A DNA stretch of 35,459 nucleotides, taken from NCBI GenBank assembly GCA_028870995.1, contig JAGWOI010000022.1, forward strand, positions 1 to 35,459, written 5' to 3'. The translations under genes and the position numbers were made by a program. This DNA comes from Candidatus Omnitrophota bacterium. GTDB taxonomy: Bacteria > Omnitrophota > Gorgyraeia > Zapsychrales > Fredricksoniimonadaceae. Numbering within the stretch: position 1 is the stretch's first letter; every line of letters starts with the position of its first letter. Shown one piece after another: positions 17,401 to 24,828 of this stretch. A model generated the notes under the pieces. The model saw only the letters and a list, made by a program, of their open reading frames with translations. It searched no databases and had not been told where the DNA came from.

Positions 17401-17988
17401 GGGGACCTTCTGACCCGTCAGGAGGCTTCCCAGGAATATGATTTGGAGAATTTCAATCGCAGTTTTATCCAGGCCTTAAAAGCCGACACCATTTTTGTCA
17501 GATATACTCCTGATGGGAAGAAAGCGGAACCTGTTGATACGGTCGCCGAATTAGGTTCGACCCTGGATTCGTTCAACTTTAGTGTTGTTCAAAGTGCCAA
17601 CCGCGATCTTTCTAACGGGAAGGCGCTGGAACTCTTGGCCCAAAGGCCTGAAATAAAAAGGGAGCTTTACTTCGGCAATTATAAAATACGCAAGGAGATT
17701 GAAGGCGCACGGCTGGCCTTAATTAACCGGCGCCTGTCCCAGCAGACACCTTCCGGCAGCAGCGATAAGGCAATGAAGACGCCGGCATCAAAGGAGTACG
17801 GCGGTATCGATTTGACCGCTTCACAGATGAATTTGCAGACACAGAATTCAGGGCAGGATATCAAATTTCATCTCGATGCCGCACAGTTGGCCAGGCTGCA
17901 AAATGCTTCCGGCCTCGAACCGGTGATCGCCAACATTCGCCCCCTGAGGGATTTAGCCGCCTTTTTGGGCGTTGACCTTGCCCAGTAA
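14446..17988 (+). CDS. Omnitrophota-type large multidomain protein: secreted-like N-terminus, methyltransferase-like and kinase-like domains
   Basis: The 1180 residues divide into several parts. Residues 20-46 resemble a signal or membrane segment ending LKAQE. Residues 48-370 contain a block (LPAVGAMVNLSP, IPEKDLWVNLSPYEKDRIIP, FNKVWILPQQAVVYENA, LKVMLEQDY) that I associate with large Omnitrophota proteins. A membrane helix lies near 385-403. Residues 435-560 hold a Cys454-to-His470 pair in CVIAVVI...AHFF, weakly like CheD/toxin deamidases. Residues 612-775 look like a class I methyltransferase (IVLAGTGLREVKYT, ALRPGGIFVIEDSG). Residues 840-1000 look kinase-like, with GGTQSKVYRG, IIVK, a VMKPDGFLVDTG segment and LDGGD. 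The C-terminal KEYGGIDLTASQMNLQTQ block recurs in such proteins as I recall them. Function is unknown. No clear ribosome binding site is seen. Confidence 0.65.
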   Translation: MFDAPYLPNLFRRARHGSWKRRTAFVLSWALIINVLGPGPFLKAQEIQLPAVGAMVNLSPPLDPPVLKGIKVYPDDPFKFDFILDRGDSDSSDISGQASRLIKYFLASLTIPEKDLWVNLSPYEKDRIIPPSFGRTQMGRDLLAEDYLLKQITASLIYPEGETGKKFWKRVYQQAREKYGTTDIAVNTFNKVWILPQQAVVYENAQAGTAYIIQSRLKVMLEQDYLSLAKHEGSNAPAQVKGTSQLGSQIIREIVIPELTREVNEDKNFAPLRQVYNSLILATWYKMKIKNSILTQVYADKNKVAGVGFKGPLRVQVIYKRYLQAFKKGVYNYVKEEEDPLTRQIVPKKYFSGGVTFNLAVMAHKVIRYTHQVPDAAMAASKTFKVIGVSLAVIGALGTGAWYEMSHYQPAPNMVLMNLSTGQKFVGHEISERTAVIEATRGEFWTDAVEMQDCVIAVVIDERGKMSIAHFFNEDVADLNHQVVNFLGRLSVKPKLVNLIHSHSEILSYVKSAFAAQGISNNAINVSLAGNHNFYFGIKQENGKIEATAADNTQFGGFAVTHEDFIPRNEGHGVIKLVSQDRAMKSYGEQDRAADFSPPVVRRVAQMGQKSGPRNPLRIVLAGTGLREVKYTIQMLEGIEQNSPKLMFANIMAYSKSQETVQKIDENLRAVRKTGWKIELQAKDLLDTDSSLGQGDQDVIVSQNSFYLSRGLDTADKLFAEKQKEFVAKVARALRPGGIFVIEDSGAQDGDLSFIEQAGFRLLRFRGPMSQLVFERVDRAMNALSILKSYYEGALRENPKAAAYLKRRNIDPETLDHAIEETGKDVLREKLKDPKHPLIAFAGGTQSKVYRGMVEGNDIIVKNIKDPQAWSKYKEYQDRLGHNGFALVAGYLVFKDLKIYVDGRIVRIPHAVVQEEVVPLLDRVRTLRKTYQGSPEVLHREIDNLLNDYFELYKRLLSQGLVMKPDGFLVDTGLTKDNRVVVLDGGDLLTRQEASQEYDLENFNRSFIQALKADTIFVRYTPDGKKAEPVDTVAELGSTLDSFNFSVVQSANRDLSNGKALELLAQRPEIKRELYFGNYKIRKEIEGARLALINRRLSQQTPSGSSDKAMKTPASKEYGGIDLTASQMNLQTQNSGQDIKFHLDAAQLARLQNASGLEPVIANIRPLRDLAAFLGVDLAQ

Positions 17989-18072
17989 GCAACCCGCTGC
18001 CAAAAACCTTTTCCTTTAAATCTTTTTTTAGTGTAAACTAAATTTTTTACTTGAGTTAAAAGGAGGTGCTTT

Positions 18073-19116
18073 ATGCCGCAAGTCAATGCTTATGGTACAC
18101 AGGGTGCCGCGCAACCCTTGGCGCCTTTACAAATAGCCCGTCGAGAGCTTGAGGTCAATGACGTGGCCGTCGACATTGCCTTTTGCGGGGTCTGCCACAC
18201 GGATATCCATCAGACCCGCAACGAATGGGGCAATTCCATGTACCCCATGGTTCCCGGCCACGAGATCGTGGGCAAGGTCACTGCAGTCGGTTCTAAGGTT
18301 AAACGTTTTAAGGCTGGGGATAAGGTCGGCGTCGGCTGCCTGGTCGACTCCTGCCGGGAATGCGAGGATTGCAAGGACGGTCTGGAACAGTTTTGCTGCA
18401 AGCCGGTCTTTACCTACAATAGTTTTGAAAAGGACGGCAAGACCCTGGTCCAGGGAGGCTATTCGACCAAGATCGTTGTGCATCAGGATTTCATCCTGCG
18501 TATCCCGGACAACTTGTCTTTGGATAAAGCGGCACCGCTGTTGTGTGCCGGTATCACCACCTACTCGCCTTTACGCCACTGGAAGACCGGTCCCGGTAAA
18601 CGGGTGGCTGTGCTTGGTCTGGGAGGTTTGGGTCACATGGCGGTCAAATTAGGCCATGCGATGAAGGCTGAAATAACCGTGTTGACCAGAACATTGAATA
18701 AAATCGACGATGCCAAACGCCTGGGCGCCGATCATGTTTATGCCACCAATGATCCTAAAACTTTTGAAAAGCTTTCCCGTTATTTTGATCTGATCATCAA
18801 TACGGTCTCCGTCAAACTGGATTGGGGCAAATACCTTGAAATGCTTAAGCGCGACGGGTCGATGGTGCTCTTGGGCGTCCCCAGCGACGCGCCTCAGCTT
18901 CCGGCTTCGCCCTTGATCATGGCCCGCCGGAGCCTGGCAGGGTCCCTGATCGGAGGCATTAAGGAGACCCAGGAGATGCTGGATTTTTGCGGCAAGCACA
19001 ACATTGCCTCAGACATCGAATTGATACCCATCACCAAAATCAATGAAGCGTATGAAAGGATTCTGAAGTCGGACGTAAAGTACCGTTTTGTCATCGATAT
19101 AGCCACTTTAAAATAA
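18073..19116 (+). CDS. Zinc-dependent NAD(P) alcohol dehydrogenase (YahK/cinnamyl-alcohol type)
   Basis: This is a 347-residue medium-chain dehydrogenase that oxidises alcohols or reduces aldehydes with NAD(P). The catalytic zinc ligand is Cys41 in CGVCHTDIH, followed by PGHEIVG. The structural zinc lobe shows four cysteines in SCRECEDCKDGLEQFC. The second catalytic Cys is in PLLCAGITTYSPL, and the nucleotide-binding loop is LGLGGLGHMAVK. The HTDIH and NEWGN strings match the YahK/CAD subgroup, whose members prefer NADPH and broad aldehydes. A strong AAAAGGAGG site precedes the ATG. It stands between the multidomain protein gene and a small exported-protein gene 9 bases downstream, with which it may be cotranscribed. 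Cofactor preference is inferred from the family. Confidence 0.92.
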   Translation: MPQVNAYGTQGAAQPLAPLQIARRELEVNDVAVDIAFCGVCHTDIHQTRNEWGNSMYPMVPGHEIVGKVTAVGSKVKRFKAGDKVGVGCLVDSCRECEDCKDGLEQFCCKPVFTYNSFEKDGKTLVQGGYSTKIVVHQDFILRIPDNLSLDKAAPLLCAGITTYSPLRHWKTGPGKRVAVLGLGGLGHMAVKLGHAMKAEITVLTRTLNKIDDAKRLGADHVYATNDPKTFEKLSRYFDLIINTVSVKLDWGKYLEMLKRDGSMVLLGVPSDAPQLPASPLIMARRSLAGSLIGGIKETQEMLDFCGKHNIASDIELIPITKINEAYERILKSDVKYRFVIDIATLK

Positions 19117-19125
19117 AGGATCACT

Positions 19126-19551
19126 ATGCTTCGCCTCCTGTCGAAAGGTTTACTTCTCTGGCTTGTTCTATGTGCCGCGGCCATGGCCCAGGAACAGGAC
19201 ATAACGCCTGCGGTCTATGCGCAGATCAAACAAATGAAGAAACTTTTGCATTTGACCGAAGCACAGGCGCAGGCGGTCAGCCCTATTGTTAAAGATTACG
19301 TGATCAAGCGCCAGGCCATCCTTGAACAAGCGTCGGGAACCGGAATCCTGGATCACAGGACCGTCAAAAGCACACTTGAGTCTTTGAGGGAAAAGGAAGA
19401 TCGGAAATTAAGCCGGGTCTTAAGCAAAGACCAGCTGCAAAAGTGGGTCGACAGGGAAAATTTGCTGGCCACCATGAATCCCGACAACGGAGGAAGCATG
19501 GCGGATGACTCGGGTGGTGTGGGTCTGGAGGGGGCGACCCTCAAGTTTTAA
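19126..19551 (+). CDS. Small exported helical protein (Spy/CpxP-like by layout)
   Basis: This 141-residue protein has a signal peptide, LLLWLVLCAAAMAQE, with probable cleavage after AMA near residue 21. The mature part is mostly helical and contains LHLTEAQAQAVSPIVKDYV and, near residue 101, LSKDQLQKWV. These two LTxxQ-like helices are the pattern of periplasmic proteins related to Spy and CpxP. The tail is glycine-rich. It sits directly before a sensor kinase and regulator pair, so by analogy with CpxP it may modulate the sensor in the periplasm. It starts 9 bases after the dehydrogenase stop with an AAAGGA site. Similarity is by motif and layout only. Confidence 0.6.
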   Translation: MLRLLSKGLLLWLVLCAAAMAQEQDITPAVYAQIKQMKKLLHLTEAQAQAVSPIVKDYVIKRQAILEQASGTGILDHRTVKSTLESLREKEDRKLSRVLSKDQLQKWVDRENLLATMNPDNGGSMADDSGGVGLEGATLKF

Positions 19552-19562
19552 GCTTAAACCAA

Positions 19563-20891
19563 GTGACAGCGTATCGTTTCAAATTAACCGATAAAATTAT
19601 CATTGCCTTTATTTTGCTGGGGCTGGTGATTCTGATCGCCACCGGCATCGGCCTGCACTATCTTAACGGCATACGGCTTTATCAGCTTGAATTCGAAGAG
19701 GAGTGGTCCGAATACCAGCGCATGGTTTATGCCGAAGATATCCTCAAAGATATATCGACGGACGCCAGCGCCTGGCAGGCGGGGCTGGTACCGGTGACCG
19801 CCTTAAGGTCCAAGGCAGCCCAAATAACTAATCTATTGTCGATGTGGGCCATCGATGAGTACCGGGAAAGACATAGTCTAGGCAGCCGCCTTAAGGAGCG
19901 GATCAAACACGAGCAACAGGAGTCCCGGCTGCTGGTTCCGGCACGGCTGGCTTTTGTGGACCTGAACACGGCCATCGCGGCACTGCATTCTAAGTCCACA
20001 GGGAAAACTGCAGTCTCCCTGGTCCATTCACTGGACCGCCTGCAGCAGACGATTGGTCCATTACGTCGGTTTTATTTCGAAAGTATCCGGTCTTCCCTGG
20101 CCAGGGCCCAAAAGGCCCGTTATAAGGCCCAGCGGGAGAGTATTTATTTTATCATCATCGTGGCCTTACTGCTGCTGGCTATCAGTACTTACAGCATCAG
20201 GATTTTGAAAAGACAGACTAAACAGTTGATCGAGCAGGAACGGCAGATAGCGTCTGCGGCCCTGGTCCAGCAGCTGGCCCATGAGATCCGCAATCCCTTA
20301 GGGATAGTCAAAAGCGCTGCCAGTGTCATTGTCAAGCGTTCCACCGGGGAAGTGGTCGGACTGGCTGAAGATATTTCCTCGGAAGTGGGACGTGTTGACG
20401 AGCTCTTGACGGACTTGCTGCACCTGCATCACCAGGATAACCGACCCAAGATAGTCACAGATATATCATCGGTGGTGCAAAAGGTCGCCGAATTGTTTAC
20501 GCCTAAAATAAGCGCAGCCGGTTTGAAGCTTGAGATCGACAATAAGGCGCCAGGTGTCCGGCTGTTATGTAATGCCGGAGCCATTAAACAAGCTTTGATG
20601 AACCTGCTGCTTAACGCCATCGAAGCCTCTCATCAACAGGATCTCATTGAGATAACCATGATGGCGGCCGGCAAGGAATATGCGCTGAAGGTCAGGGACT
20701 ACGGCGTTGGTGTGTCTTCCCCGGAAAAACGCAGGATTTTTGATCTCATGTATACCACCAAGCCGTATGGATTTGGCATTGGACTGACGGTGGTCAAACG
20801 CATTGTGGAGGACCACGGCGGACGCATCGAGGTAGATAGCCCGCCGCCGCGGGGAACGGCTTTTACCATCTATCTACCGATGGAGGCGTAA
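19563..20891 (+). CDS. Sensor histidine kinase with periplasmic helical domain
   Basis: This is a 442-residue kinase starting at GTG, 11 bases after the exported-protein stop. Membrane helices lie at about 10-32 and 194-212 with an approximately 160-residue, mostly helical periplasmic region between them, so it probably senses an envelope signal. The H box LAHEIRNPLG carries His240, in the NtrB-like style. The ATPase domain has NLLLNAIEAS (N box), DYGVGV (G1) and GFGIGLTVVK (G2). The GGAGG site for the regulator gene is embedded in its last codons, so the pair is coupled. The neighbouring exported helical protein is a candidate accessory sensor. The signal is unknown. Confidence 0.92.
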   Translation: MTAYRFKLTDKIIIAFILLGLVILIATGIGLHYLNGIRLYQLEFEEEWSEYQRMVYAEDILKDISTDASAWQAGLVPVTALRSKAAQITNLLSMWAIDEYRERHSLGSRLKERIKHEQQESRLLVPARLAFVDLNTAIAALHSKSTGKTAVSLVHSLDRLQQTIGPLRRFYFESIRSSLARAQKARYKAQRESIYFIIIVALLLLAISTYSIRILKRQTKQLIEQERQIASAALVQQLAHEIRNPLGIVKSAASVIVKRSTGEVVGLAEDISSEVGRVDELLTDLLHLHHQDNRPKIVTDISSVVQKVAELFTPKISAAGLKLEIDNKAPGVRLLCNAGAIKQALMNLLLNAIEASHQQDLIEITMMAAGKEYALKVRDYGVGVSSPEKRRIFDLMYTTKPYGFGIGLTVVKRIVEDHGGRIEVDSPPPRGTAFTIYLPMEA

Positions 20892-20892
20892 A

Positions 20893-21429
20893 ATGGCGGA
20901 AATGTTGATCGTGGATGATGAGGCCAGGTTGCTGCGCGTCTTAAGGTTAGGACTTCCGGAACATGGCTTTAATGTCCTGACCGCCTCCAACGGCCAGGAG
21001 GCCCTGAAGGTCCTTTTTGATAAACCGGTTGACGTTCTTGTGACCGATGTAAGGATGCCTGTCATGGACGGCGTTGAGCTTATTTACGAAATGGAACGCT
21101 TAGGGATAAAGCTGCCCATCGTGGTCACCACCGCTTACGCTGACATCGAGACTGCGGTCAAGACATTAAAGCACGGCGCCTGCGATTATATCCGTAAACC
21201 CTTCAGTATCGAAGAACTTGTCCAATCAGTCCGTAACGCGATGAAGAAAACAGGGGCAGTGACAGGACTTCCCCGGGAATTCGATCTCCAATCTCAAATT
21301 GATTCCACTGAAAAGGAGGCCATTCAAAAAGCCCTGCAAGCCGCCCATGGCGTTAAGGTGGAGGCGGCCCGCCTGCTGCGTATTTCCGAACGGAACCTGT
21401 GGTATAAACTTAAGAAATACGGTCTTTAG
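20893..21429 (+). CDS. Response regulator with Fis-type DNA-binding domain (RegA/ActR-like)
   Basis: The 178 residues comprise a receiver (about 1-120) with Asp8-Asp9, phosphoacceptor Asp52 in LVTDVRMPVMDG, a switch Thr in VVTTAYAD and Lys in IRKPF. A linker follows, and then a C-terminal Fis-like helix-turn-helix (EKEAIQKALQAAHGVKVEAARLLRIS, NLWYKLKKYGL). The receiver and HTH are those of NtrC-family regulators, but the central AAA+ sigma-54 activation domain is absent, as in RegA/ActR/PrrA. It should therefore act on sigma-70-type promoters. It is coupled to the upstream kinase gene. Targets are unknown; the operon's own genes are the first candidates. Confidence 0.92.
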   Translation: MAEMLIVDDEARLLRVLRLGLPEHGFNVLTASNGQEALKVLFDKPVDVLVTDVRMPVMDGVELIYEMERLGIKLPIVVTTAYADIETAVKTLKHGACDYIRKPFSIEELVQSVRNAMKKTGAVTGLPREFDLQSQIDSTEKEAIQKALQAAHGVKVEAARLLRISERNLWYKLKKYGL

Positions 21430-21592
21430 CTTGTTTGAACGCAATATTTTGCAGGGTTTAATGCATTTTCTGCAATCTCGTTCCTCTTTAACCTCTGTTC
21501 TGCTTTATTTTTATATCTAAAGATTTAAAAAATTGATATTCTAAAAGGGTTTAAGCCAAAAACAGGGAAAACAAATATTTTTTTCCTTTTGC

Positions 21593-21623
21593 TTGAGATT
21601 ATGCTATAGTATCCCCTTATAAT
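21593..21623 (+). promoter_or_regulatory. Candidate promoter of the ketosynthase operon
   Basis: TTGAGA (21593-21598) and a perfect TATAAT (21618-21623) are separated by 19 bases, slightly long. An additional TATAGT at 21605-21610 lies between them. The surroundings are A+T rich. The predicted transcript would start near 21630, giving a leader of about 60 bases before the ketosynthase ATG. Confidence 0.4.
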
Positions 21624-21636
21624 TGAGGCATTTAAC

Positions 21637-21671
21637 GAGCCTTTGTGTTAAGATTTTGTTAAGGCTCTTTT
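21637..21671 (+). terminator. Leader hairpin with T run (attenuator-like)
   Basis: GAGCCTT (21637-21643) pairs with AAGGCTC (21661-21667) around a 17-base loop and is followed by TTTT (21668-21671). It lies between the candidate promoter and the ribosome binding site AAGAAGG (21678-21684) of the ketosynthase gene. It could be a leader terminator or a processing hairpin. The loop is long and the stem short, so the call is weak. Confidence 0.35.
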
Positions 21672-21692
21672 ACAATTAAGAAGGTTGGATTG

Positions 21693-22937
21693 ATGAAGAA
21701 ACGGCGAGTCGTTATTACCGGATTGGGCGTGGTGGCCTGTAACGGCATCGGTAAGGATAAATTCTGGCAGGCTAATAAAGAGGGCCGGTCAGGGATCGTC
21801 AAGATCAGCAGTTTTAATACCGATAATTTTGAGACCAAGATTGCCGGAGAGATCAGGGGATTTGAACCTGCCCAGTATATGCCGGCGGAGACGGCTAAGA
21901 AGGTCGACCGGTTTGTCCATTTTGGACTGGCTTGCGCCAAGATGGCTATCGAGGACAGCGGGCTCAATTTAGAAGCCGAAGATAAATGCCGTATGGGGGC
22001 TGTTATTGGTTCCGGCTTGGGCGGGATGATGTTCCATGAGACACAGCTGATCGCGCATTTCGAAAAGCCTAATCCCCGTTGCCATCCGACGGCCGTGCCC
22101 AGGATTTCACCGAATGCGGTCTCCAGCCACATTGCCATCCAGTATGGGCTGCTGGGGCCTAATATGGTGATTTCAACGGCTTGCGCTTCCGCCAACCACG
22201 CGCTCGGCGAGGCGTTTCGCAAGATCCAGTGGGGCGATATGGACCTGTGCCTGACCGGTGGGGTGGAAGCCACCTTGTCGCCGCTTAATTTTGAGGCGTA
22301 TTATTATTTGCGGGTCATGTCAAAGCATGCCGTTCCGGAAGAAGCCTCCAAGCCCTTTGATTTGAACCGCGACGGTTTTGTGCTAAGCGAAGGTGGAGGT
22401 CTTGTGGTGCTGGAAGAATTGGAACATGCCCGCCGCAGGAATGCACCCATCTACGCCGAGGTGATCGGTTACGCCAGCAATTCCGGCGCCCATCACATGG
22501 TGATGCCTGATTTAAGCGGGACGGATGCTTCAAGGGTCATGACAGATGCCCTCAAGGATGCGGGTAAACCTGCTTCCGGCGTTGATTACATCAATGCCCA
22601 TGCCACCTCGACCGTGGCCAATGACCGGGCTGAAACCTTGGCCATCAAAAAGGTGTTCGGCGAGGGAGCTTATAAAATACCGGTTTCATCGACAAAATCC
22701 ATGATCGGCCATAGCCTGGGGGCAGCCGGCGGCATTGAGGCGGTGGTCTGCAGCCTGGCCATCAAGGAGGGATTTATCCCGCCGACGATCAATTATAAGG
22801 ACAAAGATCCGGAATGTGATCTTGATTATGTGCCCAATGAGGGACGGGCCGCAAAGTTGAACATAGTTTTGTCTAATTCATTCGGATTCGGTAACTGCAA
22901 TGCGTGCGTGGTTTTTGCCGATTATAAAGGAGAATAA
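21693..22937 (+). CDS. 3-oxoacyl-[acyl carrier protein] synthase II-type ketosynthase
   Basis: This is a condensing enzyme of 414 residues. I chose the ATG at 21693, with AAGAAGG at good spacing; an extra TTG codon lies just before it. It has the opening strand RRVVITGLGVVACNG, the active-site Cys164 in STACASANHA, the first catalytic His in NAHATST, Lys in SSTKSMIGH, the second His in GHSLGAAGG, and the glycine loop SNSFGFGNCNAC. The Cys-His-His triad is complete, so it should elongate acyl chains rather than only decarboxylate. Length and motifs fit FabF. The neighbours, however, are a dedicated carrier protein and an atypical set of genes, which points to a specialised acyl pathway rather than core fatty acid synthesis. 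Confidence 0.88.
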   Translation: MKKRRVVITGLGVVACNGIGKDKFWQANKEGRSGIVKISSFNTDNFETKIAGEIRGFEPAQYMPAETAKKVDRFVHFGLACAKMAIEDSGLNLEAEDKCRMGAVIGSGLGGMMFHETQLIAHFEKPNPRCHPTAVPRISPNAVSSHIAIQYGLLGPNMVISTACASANHALGEAFRKIQWGDMDLCLTGGVEATLSPLNFEAYYYLRVMSKHAVPEEASKPFDLNRDGFVLSEGGGLVVLEELEHARRRNAPIYAEVIGYASNSGAHHMVMPDLSGTDASRVMTDALKDAGKPASGVDYINAHATSTVANDRAETLAIKKVFGEGAYKIPVSSTKSMIGHSLGAAGGIEAVVCSLAIKEGFIPPTINYKDKDPECDLDYVPNEGRAAKLNIVLSNSFGFGNCNACVVFADYKGE

Positions 22938-22942
22938 ACCTC

Positions 22943-23191
22943 ATGACCTATAATGATGCGCAAGATATTGTCAAAGGCATCATAGCCAAGCAATTAAGCA
23001 TGGATGCCGGTAAAGTTAAGCCGGAGTCCCGGCTGGTGGAAGATTTGGGGTTGGATTCTTTTGGGGCGGTGGAGGTCGCGTTTGAATTGGAAGAGAAGTT
23101 CGAGTTGAAAATACCGGATTCGGCTCTTTATGAGGCCAAGACCGTCAAGGACATTGTGGATTACATCAGCAGTCAAAAAGGTTGTCAATAA
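22943..23191 (+). CDS. Acyl carrier protein
   Basis: This is an 82-residue four-helix carrier. The phosphopantetheine attachment site is Ser39 in DLGLDSFGAVEVAFELEE; the residue after Ser is Phe instead of the usual Leu, suggesting a dedicated carrier rather than the housekeeping AcpP. Helix II is acidic, as needed to dock ketosynthases. An AAAGGAG site sits at the end of the ketosynthase gene, five bases before its stop, and the hydrolase ATG follows the ACP stop directly. The three genes are thus almost certainly one transcript, and this ACP is the probable partner of the upstream ketosynthase. Confidence 0.92.
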   Translation: MTYNDAQDIVKGIIAKQLSMDAGKVKPESRLVEDLGLDSFGAVEVAFELEEKFELKIPDSALYEAKTVKDIVDYISSQKGCQ

Positions 23192-24079
23192 ATGGCCGTC
23201 GCATTCTCCGCTAACCTGAAAAATTTTTTCAATCCTGCTCAACGGGCGGACTTGCCGGACAACGGCTTTGAGCTGCCGGGCCAAAACGATGAGGCCATTA
23301 TCCTCATCCATGGGATGACCGGAACGCCTCATGAAATGAGGTTTCTGGCTAACTTCCTCAACCGCCAGGGGTATGCGGTTTATTGCCCCCGTTTGGCCAA
23401 CCATGGGGCCCCCCTCCACATCCTTCAAATGAGCAAATGGCAGGACTTTTACCAGACGGTGCGCCAATGCTATCTTAAGATACGGGGACAATATAAGCAC
23501 ATTTACGCCGGTGGGCTTTCCATGGGCGCTCTATTGGCCTTGTTGCTGGCCGACGAATTCAAGAATGAAATCGCCGGGGTCAGCTGCCTGTCGCCGACGC
23601 TCTTTTATGACGGGTGGAATACGCCCTGGTACAGTTTTCTGCTGCCGTTGGCCTATAAAACCCCGCTGAAGTATTTCTTTTATTACAAGGAAGAGCCGCC
23701 TTATGGCATTAAGAACGAGGCCGTGCGCCGGCGTATCCATGAATTTTACAGCAAGGCAGATTTGAACAATATGCAGGATGTGCACCAATATGGTTACCCG
23801 TTTTTTCCCCTGACCCTGTTATACCAATTGGAAAAATTAGTGAAGCATTTAAACGGCCGTTTGAGGACGATTTCAACACCGGTGCAGTTGATCCAGGCTA
23901 AGAACGATGATATGAGTTCGGTGCGCAATTCCCAATTTATTTACAACCGGATCAAGTCTGACCGCAAAGAACTGGTGCTTTTATATAACTCCTATCATAT
24001 CATCACGGCTGACCAGGAGCGTAATGCCGTGGCCCTGCACATGCAGCGTTTCTTCTCCGGACAACCGGTCCCAGCCTAA
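23192..24079 (+). CDS. Alpha/beta hydrolase (carboxylesterase/monoacylglycerol-lipase-like)
   Basis: This is a 295-residue soluble alpha/beta hydrolase. The oxyanion strand is IILIHGMTGTPHEM near residue 36, the nucleophile is Ser110 in GLSMGAL, the acid is in QAKNDDMSS near 238, and the catalytic His is in NSYHIITAD. The lid region (about 150-200) is long and aromatic. The layout resembles carboxylesterase EstD and monoacylglycerol lipases. Its ATG abuts the ACP stop codon. In this context it could release or edit the acyl chain made by the ketosynthase and ACP, acting as a thioesterase, or could act on a lipid ester. That role is inferred from position. Confidence 0.85.
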   Translation: MAVAFSANLKNFFNPAQRADLPDNGFELPGQNDEAIILIHGMTGTPHEMRFLANFLNRQGYAVYCPRLANHGAPLHILQMSKWQDFYQTVRQCYLKIRGQYKHIYAGGLSMGALLALLLADEFKNEIAGVSCLSPTLFYDGWNTPWYSFLLPLAYKTPLKYFFYYKEEPPYGIKNEAVRRRIHEFYSKADLNNMQDVHQYGYPFFPLTLLYQLEKLVKHLNGRLRTISTPVQLIQAKNDDMSSVRNSQFIYNRIKSDRKELVLLYNSYHIITADQERNAVALHMQRFFSGQPVPA

Positions 24080-24083
24080 TCCT

Positions 24084-24812
24084 ATGCCCTTTGTCAACCG
24101 TCTTCATCAACTGGAAACCGTGCTTCAATCCAAGTCGCCCATCGTTCTTTCCAATTGCCGTGTTTTTTTTGATTTTGACAACACCATGACCACCTCCGAC
24201 GTGCTGGATGACGTGATCCGGCGTTTCTCGATCAACGACCAGTGGATGGCCCTGGAAAAGGCCTGGGACGAGGAAAAGATCGGCACGAAGGAATGCCTGA
24301 CGGGCCAGTTAAAGAATGTGCGCCTTTCCAAGAGCGCCTTGCACAAATTTTTAAAGAGGGTGGAGCTGGACCCGCATTTCCATCAACTGCTGACCCTGCT
24401 GGTACGCGAGGGCATCAAACCGGTCATCTTAAGCGACAACTTTACCTATATCGTTGAATGGATCCTGAACTATCACGGCATCAAGGATTTGAAGGTCTAC
24501 GGCAATACCTTGCGTTTTTACCGTGATCGGATCATTCCTTCTTTTCCTTATGATAATCCTTTTTGCTTAAATTGCGCCCACTGCAAGAAGATCCATTTGA
24601 CCAAGGACAAGACGGAGAATAAGTTGATCGTCTATGTCGGCGATGGCCGATCGGATTTCTGCCCGGCAAAGGTGTCGGACGTGGTTTTTGCCAAGGGTTC
24701 CTTATTGAATTTCATGCATAAAGAAGCCCTGCCTTGCATTCCCTACAAGAATTTTAGCGATATCCATCATTACTTCCAGGAAGTACTGACCAGTGGCCGA
24801 AAAAACAATTGA
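24084..24812 (+). CDS. HAD phosphatase of the PHOSPHO1/MtnX type
   Basis: The protein is about 242 residues from the ATG at 24084, five bases after the hydrolase stop; a longer frame overlaps that gene and is less likely. HAD motif I is FFDFDNTMTTSD with Asp30 and Asp32, motif II is ILSDNF, and motif III/IV is VYVGDGRSDFCPAKVSD. A cysteine set CLNCAHCKK near residue 160-170 parallels the cysteine-rich segment of PHOSPHO1 and MtnX relatives. Those enzymes dephosphorylate phosphoethanolamine/phosphocholine or a methylthio-ketopentene phosphate; the substrate here is unknown. No other methionine-salvage gene is near, so MtnX activity is not favoured. Placement between hydrolase and aminotransferase suggests a small phosphorylated intermediate. 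Confidence 0.72.
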   Translation: MPFVNRLHQLETVLQSKSPIVLSNCRVFFDFDNTMTTSDVLDDVIRRFSINDQWMALEKAWDEEKIGTKECLTGQLKNVRLSKSALHKFLKRVELDPHFHQLLTLLVREGIKPVILSDNFTYIVEWILNYHGIKDLKVYGNTLRFYRDRIIPSFPYDNPFCLNCAHCKKIHLTKDKTENKLIVYVGDGRSDFCPAKVSDVVFAKGSLLNFMHKEALPCIPYKNFSDIHHYFQEVLTSGRKNN

Positions 24813-24828
24813 AAAAGGAAACGAACAA

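Noticed and set aside
21449..21475. TTGCAG/CTGCAA inverted repeat just after the Fis-type regulator gene as a terminator.
   Set aside because: The stem is short, the loop is 15 bases, and no T run follows directly.
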